From Talinum fruticosum (Eukaryota > Streptophyta > Magnoliopsida > Caryophyllales > Talinaceae), in NCBI GenBank assembly GCA_021018815.1, contig JAITYX010000055.1:2403001-2467000 (forward strand): a stretch of DNA of 64,000 nucleotides, written 5' to 3'. Both the position numbers and the translations under genes were made by a program. The notes beneath the pieces were generated by a model. It searched no databases and had not been told where the DNA came from. It was given only the letters and a program-made list of their open reading frames with translations. Positions 22,715 to 32,160 of this stretch are shown here, piece after piece (positions within the stretch are counted from its first letter, which is position 1; each line of letters begins with the position of its first letter).

Positions 22715-24345
22715 ATAACTAGAGAGTTTTAAGGGTTTGACTATAAGTTTGATGCCTTTAAACTCATTATTTTCTATCACCTAATACACATCATAATTAA
22801 TTTTTTTTTATCAAACACATTATCACATTATTTTTTATTCCTATTACTGTCTATAAATTTCATTTACTAAATAAATTTAAATAAATTTCAGGTCAATAAA
22901 AAAATAAACCTCAACAATTCAGATGAATTAAGTTTGAGTAAATGTAATAAAAATAAGGTTAAGAAAATGTGGCTAGCCTGACATAATATTACCACCAATG
23001 GCATGAACAAAATTAGGATCAAATAATTGAAAGAACGCACAACATAAAATATAGTGTTAAGAGTATGTTCATTTTAATGATATCAAATTAGTGGTAAACA
23101 TTAAGAAGTTACTAGGTTTAGCTGCAAGTGGTAAGGAGCGTAAGAAGTATATAAAGAGCAGTAAATAGTTGTAAATAACGGTGAAGAGAGGCAAGAAGTA
23201 ACAAAGAGAGGTAAACGAGTTACAGAAAGTTGTGTAAAAGAGTGACAAAGAGCATAAAAATTAGTTGTAAGCGATAATTAGTGGTAAAAAGTAGTAAATA
23301 GTAGCGAATGCTATATGCTAACGGTGAAAAGAATAGTATCCTAAATTTACTAATCTTAAAAGGCGGTTTCTTATAGTAATTTATCATGAGGCAATAAGAG
23401 CATCCGCAATAAGGTTTCGAATAAATAATTGGTTGTAAAAACTCAAAAGGATAATGTAAGTTAATGATGGTTAAACATTCTAACTAAATTAAGAGCATCC
23501 ACAATAAGGTTTCACATTGGTCTCACTCAAATGTGAGAAGACAAGTGGGACATTATATTTATTGTGGAAAATTAAAAGTGAAGAACGAAGAACCAAATTT
23601 GAGAACAAATGTGGAATGTTCTAAATATCTCAAGTAGATAGTTGCAATTGTCCAAGTAAATGTAGAGTGTCCAAAAATTATCATTGTTATTGTGGAATTT
23701 GGTTCCATTTTAAGTATCAATTGTACTTTAATTTTTTATTTATATATTTAATGAAGTAAAACAAGTGGGACTCAAGTCGAGATCCTCTTATTGTGGATGC
23801 TCTGAAAAATAAAATTCTCTTCTATCTTTGATAACATAGGTAAAACACCTAGCAGAAGCTTAAATCCATTTACATTCCTTTTCTTTCTTTATTTCTCACC
23901 TTTGGGCTGTCAACCAAGGTGTAGTTCTCTCACAATAACTTTGGTGGTTTTACAATACTTCAAGTTTTTAAGTTGTGAGAAAATAATAAGGAAACACAAA
24001 ATTTGTATTAAAAATCAAACCGTCTTAAGATTTTATTGAAAATGAATAAATTTAATGAAAAAAACCATTAATAAAAATAAATTGGGCAAACTACTGATTA
24101 AAAACCAGTAGTAAGAGGGAGCTAATAATGATAATGTCACAAAATCCAAGGCGAAATTGGGTTAAGTAGGTGGAACAAAAAGGACCGTGGAGTCAAACAT
24201 TGCCAGAAAATTCGCAGAAAGTTGGGGCTGCTTTTTTCTTCTGCTGCACCACCTTATGCTTCCAGATCAAAGGTGAGGCAGATACACCCCACCCCAAATT
24301 ACAGAATTAACAGCTAATCCGTACAAACTACAATTCTCCATGTTT
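22715..24345. repeat. Upstream segment of the ALMT tandem duplication, copy 2
   Basis: Collinear relative of 9460-10160 (matching words listed there). It is longer because it contains runs of GTAAGAAG/AGTAAATAG-like short repeats at 23095-23340 and a terminal-inverted-repeat element at 23493-23802. It lacks any counterpart of the two solo LTRs found between the duplicated block and the gene in copy 1. Confidence 0.7.
23493..23802. mobile_element. MITE with GAGCATCCACAATAAG inverted ends, 310 bp
   Basis: Left end GAGCATCCACAATAAGG and right end CTTATTGTGGATGCTC are near-perfect inverted repeats. A second left-type end, GAGCATCCGCAATAAGG, lies 94 bp upstream at 23399, suggesting an older partial copy or nesting. 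No target duplication is clear, so the superfamily is not assigned. No coding potential. Confidence 0.7.
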
Positions 24346-24676
24346 CTCTCTTCACGTCATAATCCAAGTTGTTCCAGTCAATTACGCGTTTTAGTTTTTG
24401 CCTCATAAATTTTGCCATGGTTTTTGTTTCTACCTTTTTTATATATACTTTACAGTTTCTAAATCTCAAATATTATATATAGTAATTTTTTTTAAAAAAA
24501 TATCCTATGTAAAACTTTCATAAATACGACACACATTCCTTTCTCTTCAAAAACCATACTTGAGTATCATATATTTTGAGAATATAATCTCAAAAGTGCG
24601 ATAAAAGTAGTGCAATTTAAATTAGTCTTACTTTAACTTTTAAATTAAGTTTATATCCTCGAATTGGCGGTCAATA

Positions 24677-24794
24677 TATATCCTCTTCTTCGTAAGAGTT
24701 TTTATGTATACTTATTGATGATAAAATAAATAAAATCCTTGAGAGAAGGACTACTTAATATTTTTGTAGTTACCTTCCCAAAAAAAAAAAAAAA
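24677..24794 (+). mobile_element. LINE family 2, extreme 3'-end copy (118 bp) with target duplication
   Basis: TTTTTATGTATACTTATTGA then GATAAAATAAATAAAATCC and GAGAGAAGGACTACTTAATA match the 3' ends of the LINE copies at 31.1-32.1 and 47.8-48.4 kb. The copy ends in a run of A. Flanks TGGCGGTCAATA (24665-24676) and TGGTGGTCAATA (24795-24806) are a 12-bp target duplication with one mismatch. A strongly 5'-truncated insertion, specific to the upstream region of ALMT copy 2. Confidence 0.75.
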
Positions 24795-24806
24795 TGGTGG
24801 TCAATA

Positions 24807-25440
24807 AGTCACACCATCCATACGTGAGATTGAATTCTCAAACCTAAGGTTACAACACCTTCTCTTTGGTTTAACTTTCAGTTATGTCATATTCTATTTA
24901 GTTGTAAAGTTGTAAGTTATAATAAGTTGTAATTAATTATAAGAAGTTGTAAGATAGTTGTAAAGTTATTTATAAAAAGTTGTGAATATTTATAAGAAAT
25001 TTAAAAAGTAATAGTAAGGATGTAAGGTAAAATTAAATCAAATATGGTCTTAGTAAGCGAAGAACTTTATGAAAATTTGTAGTTTTCTTCCAATTTAAAT
25101 ATTTTGTAAATGTAGGTAAAATCTTTTTACTCATATGACAGTAACCAAAGAATTAACCCTTTAGGAATTGATTTGTCCTTTAGGGTTATTATGAAAAGGA
25201 CTCGTTTTAGGCATATGAAAATGACTTTATGTTTTAATGGTTAGTGCATTAATTAGTTTAATCTATGAAATTTTTAAGAGTTATTATAGACAATTTGATG
25301 TAAAATTTATTGACTACATATTTATTGTTTTACCTTACCTTATATATATATTTCTTAAAAAAGGTACTTTTCCAGTTTCCACTACAAAAAAATTATTTTT
25401 TGTTATTTTTATGAGCTGAGTTATTTATTATAAATGGGTA
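24807..25440. other. AT-rich upstream DNA of ALMT copy 2
   Basis: Contains short GTTGTAAG/TTATAA-type repeats near 24900-25000. No gene recognised. Confidence 0.5.
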
Positions 25441-25554
25441 AGTAATGTTGTTTTTATAATATGGGTCACCTTCTCATCCCCAAATGATCTCGCCTTACAA
25501 GTTGGACCTCTGTCCTTGCCTTTTAAGCTATACCTTCAAGTCTTCAGCCACATT

Positions 25555-25601
<47 letters not shown>

Positions 25602-25623
25602 TCTGATCATCAAGAAGTATCAA
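25441..25623 (+). promoter_or_regulatory. Proximal promoter and (CT)n leader of ALMT copy 2
   Basis: Aligns with 16071-16312 (GTAATGTTGTTTTTATAAT, GTTGGACCTCTGTCCTTGCC, TTTTAAGCTATACC). The leader differs: a (CT) run of about 40 bases at 25557-25597 sits 27 bases before the ATG, where copy 1 has mixed CA/CT text. Pyrimidine runs in plant leaders can affect expression; an effect here is inference. Confidence 0.5.
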
Positions 25624-28600
25624 ATGGAGATGGACCCTGAGCCTAATAGTGAAGAAAGGTGGTCATATTCAGCGGCATTGCGCAGTGGGCTGAAGGATAA
25701 GTGGGAGAAAGTAAAGGGTGATGTGGTTCACATTTGTCAGATAACAGAGCAAATAGTGAAAGATGATCCGAGGAGGATCATTCATTCCATCAAAGTGGGA
25801 TTTGCCATTACCCTTGTTTCCCTCTTTTACTACTTCGATCCCCTCTATCAAGGCTTCGGTGTCAATGCTATGTGGGCTGTTCTTACTGTCGTCGTCGTCT
25901 TTGAGTACTCCGTCGGTAAGTTTTTCTCTCTACTTATCAGTACTAGCAAGGTTATGTATTTAACTCTACATGTAAGGTTATGTATGCGGGCTTCACTAGA
26001 ACAATCTGATTCTATTTCTGATTAAGCTTGAAAATGGCTGAAATTTACTAAATAGAAAAAATTATTTCCGATTAATAAGCTTGAAAATGGTTGAAATTTA
26101 CTCAACAGAAAAAAAAATATATTATAACATTAGACGGTGTCAATTTCAAGTCAAAATTGGGTCAATCTATATCAATTTGACTCTCTTTCAATCATTTCAT
26201 GTCAAATTTAGAATGTATTATTATATCGGATCAAATTTTTCCAACTCTCCATCAAATTTTTCTATAAAAGTACTCATCCAATGAGATTGAAATTCTTGCC
26301 TCTAAAAAAATCACTAAATCGTATTTTGTGAACGAGTGGCCATAGTGATGAGTGGACCCATTAGACCATGTACACCGGGTTAGATCTTGGGGACCAAGGC
26401 TTCATACATATATGTACTGTACCGCACTGGATTTCTTTCTAGATTCTAGATGACAGTGTCTGTTTTAGTTTTTTTGAATAAAAAAATCCAAGGCCATTTT
26501 CAGTTCATCTGATTAAAAACCTAAGTTAATTTATCTTTCAGTCTTGCTTTGTCCCAAAGATCTATGTTTTCCTCCTGGTTGAGTTTGGGGGTATGAAAGG
26601 TAAAACCTAAGTTAAACATACACAAGAATCATCTGATTAAAAATTAGTTTAAGTCGATAGATGACAGTTCAAGATAGTTTGTATACTCTAATTAATATGT
26701 CTCTTTATGTGATTCTTTAAAGTTGATTTTATATACAAGAATCATTTTAATAAAAAGTTAAATTTATAGTTGAAAGTCGGAATAGGTTATATACTCTTAA
26801 GAAACGTGTTTTTACTTTCTTCGGTAAATGTTGGTTTAATTTTAATGTGTATATTTGATGATAAATGTGTAGGGGCAACACTAGGAAAAGGGGTGAACAG
26901 AGTATTGGCAACAATTATAGGAGGCATGCTTGGAGTAGGTGCTCACAGATTATCCACTTTCCCTGGAGAGAAGTTGCAACCAGCTCTTCTTGGACTCTCT
27001 GTCTTCATTATTGGTACTCCCTACATACAATAAATCAAGCTAGAGAATCCATAATGCACTTGTTAAAAAGTGTTACATTTTCTCAAGAACAGATAGTAAC
27101 AATCTTTGTGTTTTGTGGCAGCTGCAGGGACGACATTTCTGAGGTTTTTCCCAAAAATGAAGGCAAGATTCGATTATGGGCTAATAATGTTCATACTGAC
27201 ATTCAGCTTAATATGCGTATCGGGGTATCGAGAGGATGAGGTTATAAACATGGCACACCGGAGGATCACCACCATCCTCATCGGAAGCTCGACTGCTGTG
27301 ATTGTATGTGTCATAATCTTTCCCGTTTGGGCCGGCACTGACCTTCACAAACTTGTTGCTTCACATATTGATAAACTCGGTGATTTCTTACAAGGTATAT
27401 ATAACTTGTACGTGACAATCTTCTACCTAAACTAGCTAACACAAAATGCATTGTCAAGAGTAGATTAATAGGTTATTATGTTGATAATTTGCTGAGAATG
27501 ATTTGTTATTAAAGCTAATAATTTGTATATCCACAGAATTCGGAGGTGAATACTTGAAAAACGCATCAGATGCGACCTCAAAAGACCAGAAAAAGGCATC
27601 CCTAGGTGATTTTAAAAGCGTGCTCGACTCCAAAAGCAACCTGGATACCTTGGTTTGGCCACCTCTCTTCCCTCCTCCCCTCTTACACTTTAACTTTTAA
27701 TTTACAGTTTTATAAATTTTTTTTACAACTCTTTACCCCTGTTGACAACTTCTTACAACTTCCGATAGCTCCTTACAGCCTTCTTACAACTAAATGGAAC
27801 ATGATCTTAATTGCTTTCTTTTCAAAGTTAATCCATCAAGTGGCTGATTAATTGCTCCTGGAAGGACAAAAGAAAATTTTGTGTAGTTTTCTTGTCCAAC
27901 GTACATCGCTAAAATAGAACTATTGGTTATAATAGAAGCGTATCACTTGTTTCGAGTATATGTAAAATGGTTGATTTTGAAAAAAGTAATGTAGTTAAAT
28001 AAGGACCAAAATAAAAGTAACATCCAAATTCATCCTACCCAAAACTAAATTATAAAACAAAATTATAAAACAAAATTTGAACTCGGATAGTTCAAATTTT
28101 GACTATTGGATTTTATACGAATAGTTTTTTTTTTTTTTTCCGAGCTCAATAGCTTGATTTTTTAAAGTAGCTGTTTTTAAAATACTATTCGCACGGCTGT
28201 AAAATCAAGCGATAATTAATTTGTAGTTTGCATGTAAAATAAAATCAGGTGATATTCGCAAAATGGGAGCCGTGGCATGGGAGATTCAAATACTGGCATC
28301 CATGGGAACAATACCAGAAGATTGGCGAGTTGACTCGCCATTGTGCTTGCAAAGCCCAAGTTCTCCACGGTTACTTAAATTCTCATTCCTACGTATGTAC
28401 TTCTTGCCACAACTTTACATTATTTCTACTTTTGTCCGTTTAAGACGAAATATAGTGTTTTTTCACAACGTAAATAACTTCGAACATTTGGTGTATAAAA
28501 AATCTGACATATTAGAGCATAAGTGACCTGCTACTTACATAACGTATGTACATATGGATTAAAATTTTTCAATAAGATAATACTTATTGGTAAAAATAAC

Positions 28601-29149
28601 TACCGAGCATAAAAATAACTTGATTCACTATGTATGTATGAATGAGTTAAGGCACCAAGAGAAGTGAAGGAGAAGGTGGGAGAGCCATGCAAAAAGATGA
28701 GCACCGAAGCAGGGAAAGCCTTGAAGAAATTATCAGAGGCAGTGAGGAAAATGAGGCAACCAACGGAGGCCAAACCCCACCTTGAAAACGCCAAACAAGC
28801 GGCTCAAAATCTTAGCCTCTTGCTAAGATCGTCAACCCTATGGACGACTAATAGCAATAACACCACCACGGATGTCTCCCTCTCAGATGTAACCCAGGCA
28901 GCCGCGGTGGCCTCCCTATTATCAGACGTCATTGCTTGCACAGAGGAAATCGCGGAGGCGGTCCAAGAACTAGCTTCCAAGGCCGATTTTAAAAACAATG
29001 ATGAAAACGTAGATGATGCAGAGGCTGTTCCTTCAGTCGAAAGTACTGAAAAACCCCGGGTTTCTATGAAGTGGTGTTTTTCTTTAGATCATCATCGTCA
29101 TCGCCTTCATCGCCTCGGCTTCCGATTTCAGAAGATCCACCTTCATTAG
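25624..29149 (+). CDS. ALMT: Aluminium-activated malate transporter family protein, tandem copy 2 (6 exons)
   Basis: Close duplicate of the gene at 16.3 kb. Exons 25624-25915, 26873-27013, 27122-27394, 27537-27652, 28249-28392, 28652-29149 join to 487 residues. Exons 1-5 have exactly the lengths of copy 1 (292, 141, 273, 116, 144). Seen: [13 protein letters not shown] and [17 protein letters not shown] (exon 1), ATLGKGVNRVLATIIGG (exon 2), FFPKMKARFDYG and FPVWAGTDLHKL (exon 3), KWEPWHGRFKYWHPWEQY (exon 5). Differences: intron 1 is about 960 bp against 121 in copy 1, intron 4 lacks the two elements, and exon 6 has shifted frame near its end. The last 20 or so residues (His-rich, stop at 29147-29149) therefore differ from copy 1. 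The same weak GTTTGG donor follows exon 4. Frame otherwise intact; probably functional. Confidence 0.93.
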
Positions 29150-29550
29150 CCATGTCTCAGCATGTGGCGGAGTAACATGCATTACGGGCTGTCGTATATA
29201 TGAGCGTGGCATGGCTTGTAAGTTGAACCCAGAACATTATTGAACTGGATTAGTTAGAAGCAGTCTCTTCATAACAACAATTTTATCGATGATACAAATC
29301 TTCCACATATAAGCAACGATGACAATCTTAAAGACAAATGCTCTCCTTCTCTGAAAGAAATTAATAAAACAGCAAAACGAACAGTTTTAGTGTACAATAG
29401 TTAATTACCAAAGTCATTTGTTAGCTACTGATGGACTTCTAAACTAGTGCCTAAAATTGAGGTCGATTTGAGCATACTGGCCCCTACATTCAATTGCTTT
29501 TCCTCTATTATAATATATGGATCTTCACAAAAGTCATATTCGGTAAAAGG
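29150..29550. other. 3' flank of ALMT copy 2
   Basis: Presumed 3'UTR. The copy-1-like stop context (GCGGAGTAA) persists at 29166-29174, just past the new stop. Resemblance to the copy 1 flank fades after about 29530. Confidence 0.5.
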
Positions 29551-29957
29551 AGCTGTTTGACTAGCGGATATCGGTTTGTGTAACTAATAGTTGTTTAGGT
29601 AGCTCATTGTTAGTCGTTAGTTGTTAGCGAGATAATTGTTCAATTGAGTGGTTGAATAAATGTTCGATAAATTTAGTTGTTGAATTAGTTGATTATTGTA
29701 AATTGACGTAAAGGGATATAGATAATTTTCCAAATATAAATTAATGAAGGAATGTTTTTGTCAAAAAATATGAAAAGCTACTTTGAATGTGAAAAGCTAA
29801 TATTCTTAGGTTTTCGAAATATTACTCGAAACGCTATGAGCTACGGCAAACGCTAGTGAAAACACTACCTCATCAAACGCTAATATTTGATTGGTTAGTG
29901 TTTTAATTTTGTCAAAACGCTAAAAGTTGCTCTAAACGCTATTGCCGAATAGAGCCA
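29550..29957. mobile_element. hAT-like MITE, family A, copy 3
   Basis: Runs from AGCTGTTTGACTAGCGG to CTATTGCCGAATAGAGCC, with the family A interior (GTTGAATAAATGTTCGATAA, CGCTAATATTTGATTGGTTA). Ends are approximate; no clear target duplication. Confidence 0.65.
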
Positions 29958-30600
29958 AATTATTGGGTATAATTTTACATAAGAATTATGATAAAAACAA
30001 CTCTTTTACTTATAAATTTTGAAAAATTTTGAGGCGTGTATAAATTACTTTAAAGTAACTTTTAATTAAGAAGTGACTCATATTTTATCTAGTTATGACT
30101 TGATCAATATTATCCCTAAATAAACGGTTAGTCATCCTTATAATAAATCCTAGCATAAAAATGTTTTCTTTTATAATATACCTCAAATAAGACAGTCTTA
30201 CATAAAATCTATTAATTAAATATTTTTAATATTTGGATTTTTTTATATAGAAAAGGTGAATAAATCACTACTCTATTATAACTTGTCTGATTCTCCTTTT
30301 GGTTGAGCACTTTGGCAAATTAACGTGATTTCGAGATAAATGGGCCAGGCTTTGTTTCAGCCATCCAAACACACCTTAATGGATTCCAATGTGGACGTGA
30401 ATTTTAGGCCCAATCAAGAAACACCCAATTTTGGTGTGATTAAGGCTCAAAGCCCATTGTGTAAGCATTATGGAGTTCTGGTTTTGATATTTTATTTTGC
30501 TAATCAATTTTCAAAAATGAAATGATCCATTAAAAACTCAAAATTTACGCATCTTTACAGTTGATTACAACTTTTCATAACTAATTTTATATTATCTTAT
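29958..30600. other. Intergenic DNA between ALMT copy 2 and Stowaway element
   Basis: The 61-residue ORF at 30340-30525 has no recognised relative. Nothing else seen. Confidence 0.5.
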
Positions 30601-30601
30601 A

Positions 30602-30872
30602 CTCCTTCCGTTTCAAAATACATGTTGTTTTAAGGTTATGCGGGAATACCAAGGAAGCACAAAAGTCATGACAAATTTTACATTAAAAGACTAAGTTGCC
30701 CCTATATTTTATTGGAAATGAAAAAATCAACAAAAAAAGAAGAGAAACAAAGCAATTAATAAGGACAAAATTGGTAAACTAGTAATTAATATGTCATTGG
30801 AATTGTAAAGTGACAAGTATTATGAAACGAGAAAAGTTAGTTAAAGTGACATGTATTTTTAAACGGAGGGAG
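30602..30872. mobile_element. Stowaway MITE, 271 bp, with TA target duplication
   Basis: CTCCTTCCGTTTCAAAATAC at the left and GTATTTTTAAACGGAGGGAG at the right are inverted ends. TA precedes (30600-30601) and follows (30873-30874). Canonical Tc1/mariner-type Stowaway structure and the best-preserved copy of this family in the window. No coding capacity. Confidence 0.85.
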
Positions 30873-31111
30873 TAGGTATTTATAACTATTTATAAACTAT
30901 TTAAAGCTTACAACAAAAAAGAATAGGCGGTTGTATATAAAATACTATATAAATTGAATCTTTGTTTTATCCTTAAAGAGGTTTTGCATTAAATTTCACA
31001 TTAAGAATAACCTTTCCCAAGCCAAAACATGAAAGGAAGAAAATTAATTAAGAAAAATAATAAATTACTCAATTAAATGAGGCATCCCACCTAAAGTCAA
31101 GAAATGAGAGT

Positions 31112-32149
31112 CCTTGCACAACACTTTGTTGATCGAGAGGCTAATATTTTCAGAATTGTGGTCCTTTTGTCAAGCATATAGAAGTCTCGTAATGGTATTA
31201 TATTTTAAAATGATGTACCCAGTTTATTGGGTTTACTCATTCGAGCAAAACGTGATTGGAAAGAGTGGCAACAATGTACCTTTTCATCTCATCATTTTCC
31301 ATCATCCTCACATTCAATTCACATTTCCAAATCCACCTGTTTAGTAAGGTGGACTCCTCCTCCGGACGGCTTCATCAAAATTAATTTTGACGACACTTGT
31401 TCTACGGCGGGCGCAGTGACTGGTTATGTTATACGTGACTAGAAAGGAGGTCTCATCAAAGCGGGCACCCAATTCATGCACAAGGTACTTATACTTGTTT
31501 ATGAAGTTATGGCCATGTGAGATGGTATGAAAGCAGACACTAAAGGAAGGATTTACACACATTCATGTGGAGGGAGATAACAAGATTGTTATTCGAGCAG
31601 TTTAGAGAACCATTCACACCCCATGAAGGATCCAGTTGTTAATTCATTACAATCTATGATTTCATTATTCTATTCTTGCACTCGTTAAAGAGTTTAATTT
31701 TTGCATTGTTGTCGTGTATACAATCTCTTCTTGCACTATTAAAGAATGTAATATGGCACTCGATTGTATTGTTAAACAATGATGTGTTATGAAGTTTAGA
31801 GTTACCTTTACATCCTCTCCCTCGTAGGAAGTTTCATGTATACTTTCCGATGATAAAATAGGTAGAAACTTTGAGAGAAGGGTTGTCTAATGTTCTTTGT
31901 ACTTTTTTTTTTTTGGGTAAGCGGGTCACCCGTTGGACCCCTATCTCGGGGAAAGCCCAACGAGCTTAACGAGTCGGGGATAGGGGAGTGTCAAACCCAT
32001 TAACCTCCATCACACAATATCCTCACAAATGAGGAATATTGCTCCTACCCGATTCAAACCTGGGTGGGCTGGGTGGAGGATAGAGCTAGTGGCCATCACG
32101 CCACTAGCCTCCTCGACTAATGTTCTTTGTACTTATTATAAAAAAAAAT
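31112..32149 (+). mobile_element. LINE family 2, 5'-truncated copy with RNase H-like domain, split by a SINE
   Basis: Translation shows LIRAKRDWKEWQQ, then WTPPPDGFIKINFD at 31350-31395, the hallmark start of the RNase H-like (RVT_3) domain at the end of many plant LINE ORF2 proteins. In-frame stops follow (GYVIRD then TAG). The 3' tail text matches the copies at 24.7 and 48.4 kb and ends in poly(A) at 32138-32149. The direct repeat GAAATGAGAGT at 31101-31111 and 32150-32160 is its target duplication. A SINE interrupts it at 31905-32116. Dead element, not a host gene. Confidence 0.85.
31905..32116 (-). mobile_element. tRNA-derived SINE, antisense inside the LINE, with 18-bp target duplication
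   Basis: On the minus strand the element opens near 32116 and shows Pol III-type boxes. TGGCGTGATGG (32103-32093) is an A-box-like match. GGTTTGAATCG (32060-32050) is a good B box, 43 bases on. It ends in poly(A), seen as the T run at 31905-31914. The direct repeat CTAATGTTCTTTGTACTT at 31887-31904 and 32117-32134 flanks it, and the duplicated bases are LINE 3'UTR. The head also contains the perfect 9-bp inverted repeat GCTAGTGGC/GCCACTAGC. Family name not assignable from sequence alone. Confidence 0.85.
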
Positions 32150-32160
32150 GAAATGAGAGT

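Noticed and set aside
23399..23492. A second complete GAGCATCC element
   Set aside because: Only a left-type end is visible; no matching right end, so I report only the 23493-23802 copy.
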